From the NCBI RefSeq assembly GCF_900166635.1, contig NZ_LT800497.1, positions 3,272,344 to 3,336,343 on the forward strand: 64,000 nt of DNA. Reading direction: 5' to 3'. The position numbers and the translations under genes are program-made. Origin of the DNA: Oceanobacillus timonensis (GTDB lineage Bacteria > Bacillota > Bacilli > Bacillales > Amphibacillaceae). Shown here in pieces: positions 1 to 9,324 of this stretch; position 1 is the stretch's first letter, and every line of letters begins with the position of its first letter. Under the pieces are notes generated by a model that was given only the letters and a program-made list of their open reading frames with translations, did not search any database and had not been told where the DNA came from.

Positions 1-436
1 GAACATAGTCCCCAGCCTCTAAGTAGACAATGTCTCCAGGAACAAGCTCTTTTGCAGCAATGGTCTTTTCTGTTCCATCCCGCATCACATTCGCATCTGG
101 TGCAGACATATCCTGTAATGCCTCCAGAGAGCTTTCCGCTTTTCTAGTCTGGACAACACTGATGACTGCATTGATTAACAGGACAAGGAAAATAATAATA
201 GACTCGACCCATTCTCCAATTAATATTTGTACTGCAGCAGCTGCCAACAGAACAATAACCATGGGATCTTTGAAGGTCTCCAGGAATAATTTCCAAGTCG
301 GTACTTTTTCTTTATCCTCTATTTCATTAAACCCGTATTTATCCAGTCTGGATGCTGCTTCTTGCGTCGATAAGCCCTGTTGGGAAGTGTCTGCTTCTTC
401 CAAAACTTCTTCTGCCTTTTTTTGATATATTTCCAT
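1..436 (-). CDS. P-type cation (calcium-type) ATPase, N-terminal part
   Basis: Only the first 145 codons lie in the window; the gene runs off the left edge. The translation starts MEIYQKKAEEVLEEA and carries the cation ATPase N-terminal domain (GLSTQEAASRLDKYGFNEI, about residues 20-40), two membrane segments (roughly residues 58-72 and 77-95) and the start of the actuator domain (ELVPGDIVYLEAGD near 128-141). This is the pattern of P2A Ca2+-ATPases such as B. subtilis YloB; a Na+ or K+ type P2 ATPase cannot be excluded without the ion-binding helices. The ATG at 436 is preceded by AGGGAG. It is the last gene on this strand here and has its own promoter, so it is not part of the siroheme operon upstream. 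Confidence 0.88.
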   Translation of the reverse strand, partial: MEIYQKKAEEVLEEADTSQQGLSTQEAASRLDKYGFNEIEDKEKVPTWKLFLETFKDPMVIVLLAAAAVQILIGEWVESIIIFLVLLINAVISVVQTRKAESSLEALQDMSAPDANVMRDGTEKTIAAKELVPGDIVYLEAGDYV

Positions 437-470
437 GTCCGAATCTCCCTGCTGTTCTTTTTTCAGTTAC

Positions 471-499
471 ATGATACTGTCTGAATTTGACATAATCAA
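471..499 (-). promoter_or_regulatory. Sigma-A promoter of the cation ATPase gene
   Basis: On the minus strand TTGATT (494-499) and TATCAT (471-476) are spaced by exactly 17 bp, about 35 bp before the ATPase start. No operator-like palindrome is obvious. The rest of the 437-732 gap holds the terminator of sirC and nothing else I can recognise. Confidence 0.55.
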
Positions 500-656
500 G
501 AAAATGCCGATTATACTTGTTATGCTTAACGTTTTTCTGCTTATTAAACATTGTTCTCTTTTGTGAGCTATTACCTTTTTTCAAGCGATTAAAACGCATT
601 ATTGACAGAAAAAGTATTCTTTACAAAATCGTCATATCTTTTACCTTCTTTACATA

Positions 657-688
657 GCAAAACAGGAGAAAGCTTTATGCTTTCCCCC
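657..688 (-). terminator. Rho-independent terminator after sirC
   Basis: Minus-strand hairpin with arms GGGGGAAAGC and GCTTTCTCC around a short ATAAA loop, followed by TGTTTTGC. It lies 45 bp past the sirC stop and closes the siroheme gene set. Confidence 0.6.
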
Positions 689-732
689 ATTTTTATCCCG
701 ATCTCTGCTTCTATTGTCTTTCCGAATTCGTA

Positions 733-1350
733 TTATGTAGATTGAATCGTTTCAAGCATCGTTTCAAACAATTGTTGCCGGTTCTCCTCACGTAAGAATT
801 CTTCCAATGTGATTTGCTGCAGCAGCTCCTTCTTTTGCTTTGCCGTCAATGGATAAGCCAGAATCCGTTTTCGAGCCTGATCAAGAAAAGCAAGATCTTC
901 TTCCACGTCTCGAGGAAGATGCTCCTCCAGCTGCTTTTTGAGCCGCTTTGCATATATCGGGCTGGCACCGTTTGTGGACAGCGCAATCGTTAACTGCCCC
1001 TTCTTCAAAACAGCAGGAAAATGAAAATCACTTTTCTCTGCATTATTTACTATATAGACCAGCTGATTCGGCTGCTTATTTTCATAAAGAGACTGATTCA
1101 GTTCCGCTTTTTCCGTCATTAATAGGAGTATGGAACTGTCAAACCGCTCTCCTTCCTGCACCATTCTTTCCTGCCACTTTATTTCTCCATTTTCATACAA
1201 TACCTGCAAATCAGGATGAAGTTCAGGTGCGATAAGCGTTATGTCCGCGCCGGCTTCGAACAAAGGCTTGATTTTTTTTACTGCAATCGCTCCTCCGCCT
1301 ACAGCAATCACGGTTTTATTTTTTATCTCAAACAAAATCGGAATTCGCAT
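733..1350 (-). CDS. sirC: Precorrin-2 dehydrogenase SirC (YlnF type)
   Basis: Cytoplasmic NAD-dependent enzyme that oxidises precorrin-2 to sirohydrochlorin in siroheme synthesis. The N-terminus reads MRIPILFEIKNKTVIAVGGG, with the Rossmann motif VGGGAIAVKK near residues 16-25 and the family signature KSDFHFPAVLKKGQLTIALSTNG in the middle. At 205 residues it is a single-domain enzyme, without the CobA part of enterobacterial CysG. The ATG at 1350 is chosen over an upstream start because GGGAGG sits 9 nt before it and because it then overlaps sirB by only 23 bp. It is the last gene of the sumT-hemD, sirB, sirC set; the product heme is the cofactor of CysI encoded just upstream. Confidence 0.9.
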   Translation of the reverse strand: MRIPILFEIKNKTVIAVGGGAIAVKKIKPLFEAGADITLIAPELHPDLQVLYENGEIKWQERMVQEGERFDSSILLLMTEKAELNQSLYENKQPNQLVYIVNNAEKSDFHFPAVLKKGQLTIALSTNGASPIYAKRLKKQLEEHLPRDVEEDLAFLDQARKRILAYPLTAKQKKELLQQITLEEFLREENRQQLFETMLETIQST

Positions 1351-2125
1351 CAGCAGACTGCCTCCCTTGTAGCGCATGAACCCGGTCAACCAGGACATCT
1401 ACCAACTGATCATCAAAACCCAGATACGGACACAAAATAAATTGTTTATCAGTCCGTTCCGATAATTCATCCAGTTTCTGGCGCAATTCCCTCATTAATA
1501 TACCGGAGAATAACAAATACGGAACAACAAATACACGGTCATAAGAACTGTTCACTTCTCGCTCCAGCCCTTCATTCAGTTTCGGATGTGTGGCAGCCAG
1601 ATAACACGTATTTACTTCGCTTACCGGAGCCGCTTCCCACAGTAAACGGGCAATTTTGGCAAGGTCACTATTCGCATCAGGGTCGCTGCTGCCTCTGCCT
1701 ACCAGCAGCACGGAAGCTGATTCACGTTCTTCATAAACAGGCTTTTGGCCTGTTTGCTCTAATCCGCCCATTTCCAGACGCTTGGTAAGTAAATCAATCA
1801 TTGCCGGATCCACCCCCATGACATTTCCATAAGAAAATGTCACTTCCGGATAGCGTTCCTCCGCTTCTGCAATCTCGTTTGGGATATCCAGTTTTGCATG
1901 TCCGGCAGAAAGCAGCAGCACCGGTACTACCGCAATTTGCGTGGCCCCTTGCCGCACACAGTTGTCAATCCCTGTTTGGATAGGCGGCGAAGCAAGTTCA
2001 ATAAAACAGGTTTCCTGAATGGCTACTTGCGGATTTTTCTTCTTCGCTTTATCCACAAAAGCCAAGAGTTCTTCATTGCCTCGTTGCACCCGGCTTCCAT
2101 GCCCGATATATAAAATGGCCTGCAT
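1328..2125 (-). CDS. sirB: Sirohydrochlorin ferrochelatase SirB (CbiX family)
   Basis: Inserts Fe2+ into sirohydrochlorin to give siroheme. The protein of 265 residues consists of two related CbiX half-domains: the first begins AILYIGHGSR, with the metal-binding His at residue 9, and the second begins ASVLLVGRGSSDPDAN, as in B. subtilis YlnE. It is located between the uroporphyrinogen methyltransferase and the dehydrogenase, the normal order for this pathway. AAGGTG precedes the ATG. A cobalt-chelating role is possible in the family, but no other cobalamin gene is present here, so siroheme is the likely product. Confidence 0.9.
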   Translation of the reverse strand: MQAILYIGHGSRVQRGNEELLAFVDKAKKKNPQVAIQETCFIELASPPIQTGIDNCVRQGATQIAVVPVLLLSAGHAKLDIPNEIAEAEERYPEVTFSYGNVMGVDPAMIDLLTKRLEMGGLEQTGQKPVYEERESASVLLVGRGSSDPDANSDLAKIARLLWEAAPVSEVNTCYLAATHPKLNEGLEREVNSSYDRVFVVPYLLFSGILMRELRQKLDELSERTDKQFILCPYLGFDDQLVDVLVDRVHALQGRQSADANSDFV

Positions 2126-2214
2126 CCTATATTCACCTTCTTCCTAATTTCTATTTCCAGTCTATCAAATTTCTGTTCGATGAACGAGACTAATGTTAAA
2201 ACCGGTGCAGACCT

Positions 2215-3699
2215 TTAAGAAAACGCCGCAACAAGCGGAACGTCTTTTTGCAAAAGCGCTTCAAACAGCGCTTCTTTCGTCGACTCCGATAATACCTTGT
2301 CAACAGAATAACCAGCGCTAACAGCAGCTTGCTTCGATTTTTCTCCAAAGCAAATCACATGTGCATATGCGCTGATGCTTTCCGGCGATCCTCCACAGGC
2401 TTGAAACCCCTCCGTCACGGTCTGAACAGAACGTGCATTAGGAAAAATAATGGTTTCAATCCGTTCTTCTTCTTGCAGGCGGTTGAAAGTTTCAAGCGTT
2501 TGCGGCACGCGGCTATAAGTGTGTGTAGCAATAAAATCATCACCAAATCCGAAAGCATAACGCTGCTTTTCCCGGTCTATCCCTTCTGAATCTCCCAATA
2601 TAACCAATGAAGAAGCATGCGAATCCCTTTCTGTCACTTCTTTTCCGACACAATGATAAGACGCTAAAGCTTTTATTGTTTTTGAAGATACGCCATAGAA
2701 TTCCCCTTGTATATGGCGGATATCTATTTTATTTGCCTGCAAGGATGCAAAGAAAACATCCACACTTGCTGGTGAAAGGAAAAGAAGATCTTTATCTGTC
2801 GGAATATCGGTTGCCTTCAACAGATTCTTTTGCAGCTGCATACGCGGAAATTCAAACACTTCTGCTCCCTGGTCTCTTAAATGCTGTCCTATCCCACTCG
2901 GCTCATCACTTGCCCGGCCGAACAACAAATGCTGACCGAACAACAGCTTGCTTTCAAACCAGCTTGCTCCTTTCTTGATTGCACTTACCTCTCCTACTAA
3001 AATAATCGCAGGATTTTGAAACTTTGCTGCTTTAGCTTTTTCTACAATGTTTGCTAAACTCCCCTGCAGCGTTCTCTGTTTTCCCGTCGTTCCCCACTGT
3101 ATTAATAAGACTGGTGTATCAGATGGTCGTCCATGGGAGATAAGCTGGCTTGCAATATGCGGCAAATTTCCGATTCCCATATAAAACGCAATTGTATCGA
3201 TTCCATTTGCTAAAGCGTTCCAATCAATCAGCGGTTCTCCTGAAGATGACTTATCATGGCCTGTAATAACGGCAAAAGAAAGACTATGTTCACGATGGGT
3301 AACAGGCACACCTGCGTAAGCAGCAGCTCCGATTCCTGCTGTTATCCCTGGAACAATTTCAAAGGGAACACCAGCCTGTTCAAGTGCTCCCGCTTCCTCC
3401 CCGACACGGCCAAAAACACTTGGGTCACCGCCTTTCAAGCGTACAACCTTTTTCCCCTCCAAGCCGCGCTGCACCAATAAATTATTAATCGCTTCCTGAC
3501 GCAGTATATGTTTCTTAGGCATCTTGCCACAATAAATATATTCTGCTTGCGGAGAAGCATATTCCAGCAAGAGCGGATTAACAAGCCGATCGTATAAAAC
3601 GACTTCTGCCTGCTGTAAATATTGATATCCTTTTGCTGTCACTAACCCGATATCTCCCGGTCCAGCTCCGACCAGATAAACACATCCTTGTTTCCCCAT
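2215..3699 (-). CDS. sumT: Uroporphyrinogen-III C-methyltransferase fused to a HemD (uroporphyrinogen-III synthase) domain
   Basis: The first 245 or so residues are a SAM-dependent uroporphyrinogen III methyltransferase: GCVYLVGAGPGDIGLVTAKG at the start, GDPSVFGRVGEEA near 92-104 and PGITAG near 118. Residues from about 265 to 494 form a HemD-like domain, with the tail motifs NARSVQTVTEGF and CFGEKSKQAAVSAGY. B. subtilis YlnD/SumT has only the first half. The fusion would supply uroporphyrinogen III and methylate it twice to precorrin-2. The ATG at 3699 follows GAGGGGG. The gene starts 135 bp after cysI, behind a terminator, so it may be transcribed by read-through or by a promoter I could not define. 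Whether the HemD half is active cannot be read from sequence alone. Confidence 0.9.
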   Translation of the reverse strand: MGKQGCVYLVGAGPGDIGLVTAKGYQYLQQAEVVLYDRLVNPLLLEYASPQAEYIYCGKMPKKHILRQEAINNLLVQRGLEGKKVVRLKGGDPSVFGRVGEEAGALEQAGVPFEIVPGITAGIGAAAYAGVPVTHREHSLSFAVITGHDKSSSGEPLIDWNALANGIDTIAFYMGIGNLPHIASQLISHGRPSDTPVLLIQWGTTGKQRTLQGSLANIVEKAKAAKFQNPAIILVGEVSAIKKGASWFESKLLFGQHLLFGRASDEPSGIGQHLRDQGAEVFEFPRMQLQKNLLKATDIPTDKDLLFLSPASVDVFFASLQANKIDIRHIQGEFYGVSSKTIKALASYHCVGKEVTERDSHASSLVILGDSEGIDREKQRYAFGFGDDFIATHTYSRVPQTLETFNRLQEEERIETIIFPNARSVQTVTEGFQACGGSPESISAYAHVICFGEKSKQAAVSAGYSVDKVLSESTKEALFEALLQKDVPLVAAFS

Positions 3700-3774
3700 C
3701 GTTTTGTCCCCCTCATTTTAACACTTTTTATCATTACAACCGTTAAATAAACTTTCCTATTGTAAGAAAGTAAC

Positions 3775-3810
3775 AGAAAAGCAGGGCGGTACCGCAACCC
3801 TGCCTTTTCT
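3775..3810 (-). terminator. Terminator between cysI and the siroheme genes
   Basis: Inverted repeat AGAAAAG-CAGGG and CCCTG-C-TTTTCT around a GCGGTACCGC palindrome, 25 bp past the cysI stop. It has T-rich flanks on both strands. It splits the sulfate operon from the siroheme genes. Confidence 0.7.
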
Positions 3811-3834
3811 TAAAAAGTCGTATACCAAAACGAA

Positions 3835-5568
3835 TTAATCATGGAAGTTCGTTCCGGAAGTAACAGCTTTCACATACGCTTGTCGAACGGCAAAATCACC
3901 GAAGTGTTCTCCATCCAGACGCTCTTTGGCATAATGCTGAATAATCGGCTGCAGGGTTTCTAAAATTTCTTTTTCCCCAATGCTCTCCCGATACAGCTTA
4001 CTTAAACGCTGGCCCGCAAATCCTGCTCCTAAGTACATATTATATTTCCCAGGTGCTTTGCCAATAAAACCAATCTCCCCTAACGCTGCTCGTGAACAGC
4101 CATTCGGACAGCCGGACATCCGGATAACAATTTCTTCATCGCGAAGCCCTTCTTCCTCAAGTAATGTTTCCAATTTCTCAATCAAGGAAGGCAAATAACG
4201 TTCTGATTCAGCCATTGCCAAACCACAGGTTGGAAAAGCGACACAGGCCATGGAGTTCCGTCGCAATGCAGATTGTTGTTTTCCATCAGTCAATCCATAC
4301 TCCTCAATAAGTTCCATGATTTGCTTTTTCTTCTGGCTGGTCACATTTCCGATAACCAGATTTTGATTCGCTGTTAAGCGGAAATCTCCAGTATGAATCT
4401 TGGCAATTTCCCGCAATCCAGTCATCAGCTGATAATCTTCTTTATCCTGAATTCGTCCATTTTGGATAAACAGCGTGAAATTCCAGCGATTCTGTGTACT
4501 TTTCACCCAGCCGTAGCGATCGCCATTATGATCAAAATGATAATCACGTGCTTCTTCCAGCTGCCATCCTAAACGTTCCGTTAACTCCTTTTTCAGCCAA
4601 TCAATCCCACGGGCATCAATCGTATATTTGAAGCGTGCATATTTTCTTTCGGAACGATTTCCATAATCCCGCTGAATGGTAATGATCTTTTCAGCAACAT
4701 CTGTGATTTGATCCGGCTCGCAAAAGCCGATAACTCTCCCCAGCTGCGGATACGTATTAGTATCACCATGTGTCATCCCCATGCCGCCGCCTACCGATAT
4801 ATTGAATCCTTGCAGATGCCCATCCTCCAGAACAGCAATAAAACCTAAATCCTGTGAAAAGATATCAACATCATTGGAGGGCGGAACTGCAATTCCAATC
4901 TTAAACTTTCTTGGCAGATATACAGATCCATACATTGGCTCTACTTCATCATTTTCTTTCGAATCAACCACTTTTTCTCCATCAAGCCAAATTTCATGGT
5001 ACGCATTGGTACGCGGAGATAAATAATCACTCAATGTCCGGGACCACTTATGAACTTCTGCATGTACCTCCGATTGATCCGGATTCGGATTACACATCAC
5101 ATTCCTGTTCACGTCCCCGCAGGCAGCGAGCGTATCCATCAATGCATCATTAATCCCTTTCATACTTGCTTTCATATTCCACTTTAAAATACCATGCATT
5201 TGAAACGCCTGTCTCGTCGTCAATTTAATTGTCTGATTCCCGTAGGTGTTGGCCAGGTTGTCGATAACCAGCCACTGTTCCGGCGTTGCCACTCCTCCAG
5301 GTACACGAACCCGCACCATAAATTGATAAGCAGGCTCAAGCTTCTGGCGCTGCCGTTCCGTACGTAAATCCCGGTCATCCTGTAAATAACTTCCGTGGAA
5401 TTTCATTAACCGGTTGTCATCGTCCGGGATACCTGCACTTAATGGATTATTTAAGGTTTCTACCAATGACCCGCGTAAATAATTACTGTCTTTTTTAATT
5501 CTTTCCACATCACTTGGCGGTCCATCTTGTATATGAACAGATTGATTCACTGTTTGATTATCTGTCAT
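3835..5568 (-). CDS. cysI: Assimilatory sulfite reductase hemoprotein subunit CysI
   Basis: Siroheme and [4Fe-4S] subunit of NADPH-sulfite reductase; it reduces sulfite to sulfide with electrons from CysJ. The 577-residue length is normal. The four cluster cysteines are visible as CX5C (C442 and C448 in [17 protein letters not shown]) and CX3C (C487 and C491 in [14 protein letters not shown]). Substrate-side basic residues occur in the [10 protein letters not shown] and [13 protein letters not shown] segments. AAAGGAG precedes the ATG. It lies 25 bp after cysJ and is the last gene before the terminator at 3775-3810. The siroheme it needs is made by the next three genes. Confidence 0.97.
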   Translation of the reverse strand: MTDNQTVNQSVHIQDGPPSDVERIKKDSNYLRGSLVETLNNPLSAGIPDDDNRLMKFHGSYLQDDRDLRTERQRQKLEPAYQFMVRVRVPGGVATPEQWLVIDNLANTYGNQTIKLTTRQAFQMHGILKWNMKASMKGINDALMDTLAACGDVNRNVMCNPNPDQSEVHAEVHKWSRTLSDYLSPRTNAYHEIWLDGEKVVDSKENDEVEPMYGSVYLPRKFKIGIAVPPSNDVDIFSQDLGFIAVLEDGHLQGFNISVGGGMGMTHGDTNTYPQLGRVIGFCEPDQITDVAEKIITIQRDYGNRSERKYARFKYTIDARGIDWLKKELTERLGWQLEEARDYHFDHNGDRYGWVKSTQNRWNFTLFIQNGRIQDKEDYQLMTGLREIAKIHTGDFRLTANQNLVIGNVTSQKKKQIMELIEEYGLTDGKQQSALRRNSMACVAFPTCGLAMAESERYLPSLIEKLETLLEEEGLRDEEIVIRMSGCPNGCSRAALGEIGFIGKAPGKYNMYLGAGFAGQRLSKLYRESIGEKEILETLQPIIQHYAKERLDGEHFGDFAVRQAYVKAVTSGTNFHD

Positions 5569-5593
5569 TCTTTATTCTCCTTTCGCTGCTAAC

Positions 5594-7429
5594 TTAATAG
5601 ACATCTCGCTGGTAACGTTTCTCTTGCTGCATCTCTACTAAATATTGATGCGCTTCTTCTTTATTCAGATTTCCTTCACGTTCCAGGATGGTCGCTAACG
5701 TATCATGGACATCACTTGCCATGTTTTTCTCATCACCGCACACGTAAACAATTGCTCCTTCTTGCAGCCACTCATAGAGCTCTTTGCTTTGCGCCAGCAT
5801 GCGATGCTGCACATAAACTTTCTCTGTTTTATCTCGTGAGAAAGCAACATCCATTTTTGTTAACGTACCGTCTTTTAACCAGCGCTGCCAGTCTGTCTGG
5901 TAAAGAAAATCTGTTACAAAGTGCTGGTCTCCGAAGAAAAGCCATGATTTCCCTTTTGCTTCCATCATTTCGCGCTCTTCTACAAAAGATCGAAACGGGG
6001 CAATGCCTGTTCCCGGACCAATCATAATAATTGGTTTATCCGGATCAGCAGGAAGCTTGAAATTCGGATTTTTATGAACATAAATAGACAACGATTGCCC
6101 AGCCTCTCTCCGGTCAGCACATTGGACAGAGCAGACACCATTCCGTTCTCTTCCATATGTTTGGTAACGTACAGCCCCAACCGTTAAGTGGACTTCTTCC
6201 GGATTCGCTTTATAACTGCTTGCCACGGAATAAAGCCGAGGCGGCATTTTGCGTAGTAACGCTATAAATGCTTTCGCCGGAAGATCCTTCAGCTGATAAT
6301 CACGAATCAAATCTAATAAATCTCGCCCATACACATATTCTTTTACTGCTTCTTCATTTCCTTGTTCCAGTAACTGTTGTAATTCCGGATGTTGCGTAAA
6401 TTCAGCTACCTTTTTCAGTAATGGCTTCGTCAGTACAGTAATTTCATAAGTCTTTCGTAATGCTTCCAGTAAAGGAACTTCATCCCCTTTTTTATTAACA
6501 GGAATCAGCTCATCAGGTGCCCAACCTGTTTCTTTTATTAACTCGTCAACGATTACCGGATCATTTTCAGGATAAATTCCAATACTGTCTCCTGGTTCAT
6601 ACTCGAGATTCGACCCTTCCAGCGACAATTCCATATGGTACGTTTCTTTATTGGAACCACGGCCGTTCATGTTAAGATTTTCATAGATTTCAGCTTCATA
6701 TGGATTTGTTCTGGAAAAGGCAGACGCTTTTGCTTCCACAGTAGCAGCTGCTTCCGCTACAGTTGGAACTTGCGTCGTCTCTTGGGATTCAGCCAGTTTG
6801 TTTAATACATTTTCAAGCCATTCTTCCGCAGCTTCATCATAATCCAAATCGCAATCCATACGGTCTATGATTCGTTTTCCTCCCAATTCTGCTAATCTCT
6901 CATCAAATTGTCTTCCTGTTTCACAGAATTGTTCATAAGAGCTGTCTCCTAGTGCCAACACCGAATAATTTAGCTCTTCCAGCTTCGGCGCCCGGCGTCC
7001 ATGCAGAAATTCATGAAATTGGATGGCCGTATCCGGCGGGTCTCCCTCTCCTTGTGTACTGATAACAATTAGCAGGTTTTGAATGTTTTTTAGTTTATTC
7101 GGTTTAAAATCGGCCGTAGAGACAAGCGTTACTTTCATTCCTTTTTCTTCTAGTTTTCCAGATACTTCTGTTGCCACCTCTTGACAATTCCCTGTCTGTG
7201 AGCCAAAAAGAACGGTAACCTCTACAGGTGTTGCTTCTGTTACAACTGCAGCTGGTAAATCAAGCGGTACCGCAGCATCTGCAGAAGTAGTAGCCGGAGC
7301 TGCATTTTGTAAAGCGGACAGATAACCGCCCAGCCATATTTGTTGTGTTTCTGTCAATGTTGGGAAAAGACGATTGAGCAAATCAACTTGCTCTTGATTA
7401 AATGGACTATTATTTACTTGAAATTGCAA
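5594..7429 (-). CDS. cysJ: Assimilatory sulfite reductase flavoprotein subunit CysJ
   Basis: Diflavin reductase passing electrons from NADPH through FAD and FMN to CysI. Domains in order: an N-terminal tail, a flavodoxin domain (VTVLFGSQTGNCQEVA near residue 75; STQGEGDPPD), the connecting and FAD domain (RLYSVASS; VCSVQCADR) and the NADPH domain (GPGTGIAPFRSF; FFGDQHF; YVCGDEKNMASDV), ending in the usual QRDVY. The TTG at 7429 is chosen because GAGG lies 9 nt before it and because the resulting start, (M)QFQVNNSPFNQEQ, aligns with B. subtilis CysJ; a GTG at 7444 is the alternative. It is followed 25 bp later by cysI. Confidence 0.97.
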   Translation of the reverse strand: MQFQVNNSPFNQEQVDLLNRLFPTLTETQQIWLGGYLSALQNAAPATTSADAAVPLDLPAAVVTEATPVEVTVLFGSQTGNCQEVATEVSGKLEEKGMKVTLVSTADFKPNKLKNIQNLLIVISTQGEGDPPDTAIQFHEFLHGRRAPKLEELNYSVLALGDSSYEQFCETGRQFDERLAELGGKRIIDRMDCDLDYDEAAEEWLENVLNKLAESQETTQVPTVAEAAATVEAKASAFSRTNPYEAEIYENLNMNGRGSNKETYHMELSLEGSNLEYEPGDSIGIYPENDPVIVDELIKETGWAPDELIPVNKKGDEVPLLEALRKTYEITVLTKPLLKKVAEFTQHPELQQLLEQGNEEAVKEYVYGRDLLDLIRDYQLKDLPAKAFIALLRKMPPRLYSVASSYKANPEEVHLTVGAVRYQTYGRERNGVCSVQCADRREAGQSLSIYVHKNPNFKLPADPDKPIIMIGPGTGIAPFRSFVEEREMMEAKGKSWLFFGDQHFVTDFLYQTDWQRWLKDGTLTKMDVAFSRDKTEKVYVQHRMLAQSKELYEWLQEGAIVYVCGDEKNMASDVHDTLATILEREGNLNKEEAHQYLVEMQQEKRYQRDVY

Positions 7430-7540
7430 CGCTATCAACCTCACAAAATTAAATTTATATAACTTACCTGATTATTTCACTGCCTATGTCTTTCAATGTA
7501 TGACTAACTAACTTCCTTTCTTTTACGATGCAATACGCAC

Positions 7541-8161
7541 TTAACTGATCGATTTTTCAGGTAATTGCTTTCTTTCTTGTAAGAATGCAATAATTTTATC
7601 GACACACGCTTCAATGGAGTATTGATCGGAGTCAACAACTAATTCCGGATGCAGCGGTTCCTCATAAGGAGAACTAATGCCGGTGAAATGATCGATTTCC
7701 CCTGCACGTGCTTTTTTATAAAGCCCTTTGGGATCACGGCTTTCACAAGCTTCCAAGGAACAGCGTACATAAATCTCAACGAATTCATCTTCTTGCACCA
7801 AAGCTCTCACCCGATGACGATCTTCTGTAAAAGGCGAAATAAAGGCTGTGCAGACAATAAGACCTGCATCTACAAACAGCTTCGCGACTTCGCCAATCCG
7901 GCGAATATTCTCTTTGCGGTCCTCTTCATCAAAGCCAAGCCCTTTATTTAAACCATGCCGGACATTATCCCCATCCAGCACATAACTGTTTAAACCTTGT
8001 TCAAATAAGCGGTTTTCTAAAGCATTAGCTAATGTTGACTTCCCTGCTCCAGAAAGTCCTGTAAACCATAAAATACAGCTTCCGTGCTGATTTCTCTGCT
8101 GCCGTTCTTTTTTCTGTACGGCTGTATCATGCCAAATAATATCTTTTGTTTCTTGTTTCAA
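7541..8161 (-). CDS. cysC: Adenylyl-sulfate (APS) kinase CysC
   Basis: Phosphorylates APS to PAPS. The P-loop GLSGAGKS lies at residues 35-42, followed by the family motifs [16 protein letters not shown] and the lid-side segment [13 protein letters not shown]. Length 206 residues is typical for the single-domain enzyme. Translation starts at TTG 8161, with AAGGGGGC 8 nt upstream. It follows cysP by 58 bp and precedes cysJ by 111 bp. Because CysH here has the cluster cysteines of APS/PAPS reductases, this kinase may not be strictly required for reduction, a situation known in B. subtilis. Confidence 0.96.
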   Translation of the reverse strand: MKQETKDIIWHDTAVQKKERQQRNQHGSCILWFTGLSGAGKSTLANALENRLFEQGLNSYVLDGDNVRHGLNKGLGFDEEDRKENIRRIGEVAKLFVDAGLIVCTAFISPFTEDRHRVRALVQEDEFVEIYVRCSLEACESRDPKGLYKKARAGEIDHFTGISSPYEEPLHPELVVDSDQYSIEACVDKIIAFLQERKQLPEKSIS

Positions 8162-8219
8162 ATAAACAGCCCCCTTCGTTTAACCCTTTTTTCTGATAAA
8201 CTTACTCGTATTTAACCCG

Positions 8220-9296
8220 TTAAATTCCCCCGCCTTCATCATACGTCGAACGACGCTCTGCACGTGTAGACAAATAAAGGCTGTAAACTCCTGCCGTGGC
8301 AATAAAAACGGAAAGAATAACAAAAAGTGTATAGTAATCGGTTGTTTTAAATAAAAGAATAAGTCCATACGATAAAACTAAAGAAATAACCGGTGAAACC
8401 ACCCAGACTTTGATAATTTGTTTCACAATACTCTGCCGCCACATTTTAAACCCTTTATCTGCTGTACCAACACCAACAATGGCAGAGGTTGTTACTTGTG
8501 TCAGCGGCACTGGTAAACCAAAAATAGATGCCGTTATGACCAAGCTGCCTCCGGTTAAGGAAACCGCACTTCCCTGCAATAAAGACAGCCGTGTAATTTT
8601 TTTACCGTTTGTTTCCAATACCCTTCCGCCTATTAATACGGCTCCAAGGGATACGAAAAATCCGCCAATCAAAACAGCCATCGTCACATCGAGCAGTCCA
8701 ACACCTACTAAAGGGCCAACCGCATTGGCTACGTTATTCATTCCAGCGGCATATGCCTCTATACAACCGGCAGCGATAAGTAAAAAAGCCAGTGGTCTCC
8801 GCCATTTCCCTAACTCGGTCAGCTCTTTCCAGCGATTTTCCGCATAGCGTATCCATTTCCCAAAAAGCAATCCCAGTAAAAAGGCGGTAAAAGGTGTAAT
8901 CAGCCAAAATGCAATGATAATGAGCAATTGATCAAATAATAACGCCTGGTAGGCAATTCCTGCCCCAATGATTGCACCGACAACAACTTCACTCGTAGAC
9001 AATGGAATCCCTAACATATTAGCAAGGAATAAGCTGAGACAAGCAGCTGCCAAAACAATAATAACAACTTCTACATCCAGCACTCCTGGGGGAATAATGC
9101 CATTCCCAATCGTTCGAACAACTTCACCACCGGATAATGCGCCTAATAAAGCAAAAATACCGACAACGATCATTGCAGTTCGCTTGTTAGGAATTGCACC
9201 ACTCCCGTAAGCCGGCCCCATGGAAGCAGCTGTTCCACTGGCTCCAATGTTCATCGCAAAAAATAAAGCAATTATAAATGCAACAGCAACCAGCAT
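8220..9296 (-). CDS. cysP: Sulfate permease CysP (PiT family)
   Basis: Integral membrane protein of the inorganic phosphate transporter family, of 358 residues with about ten to eleven hydrophobic segments. The two inverted PiT repeats are visible: FFAMNIGASGTAASMGPAYGSG near residue 13 and AAGMNNVANAVGPLVG near residue 190. Members in the cysH operon of B. subtilis carry sulfate rather than phosphate; location between sat and cysC supports the same role here. GAGAGAGGTG precedes the ATG. A phosphate function is the only serious alternative and is made unlikely by the context. Confidence 0.92.
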   Translation of the reverse strand: MLVAVAFIIALFFAMNIGASGTAASMGPAYGSGAIPNKRTAMIVVGIFALLGALSGGEVVRTIGNGIIPPGVLDVEVVIIVLAAACLSLFLANMLGIPLSTSEVVVGAIIGAGIAYQALLFDQLLIIIAFWLITPFTAFLLGLLFGKWIRYAENRWKELTELGKWRRPLAFLLIAAGCIEAYAAGMNNVANAVGPLVGVGLLDVTMAVLIGGFFVSLGAVLIGGRVLETNGKKITRLSLLQGSAVSLTGGSLVITASIFGLPVPLTQVTTSAIVGVGTADKGFKMWRQSIVKQIIKVWVVSPVISLVLSYGLILLFKTTDYYTLFVILSVFIATAGVYSLYLSTRAERRSTYDEGGGI

Positions 9297-9324
9297 AATT
9301 CCAAAACACCTCTCTCTATCTTAC

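Noticed and set aside
339..599. Minus-strand frame of 86 codons over the ATPase start
   Set aside because: It overlaps the conserved ATPase N-terminus in another frame and contains its promoter.
3781..3800. T-box-like string AGGGCGGTACCGC on the plus strand
   Set aside because: The string resembles the T-box antiterminator bulge, but no specifier stem precedes it and the plus strand has no gene behind it. It is explained by the cysI terminator hairpin.
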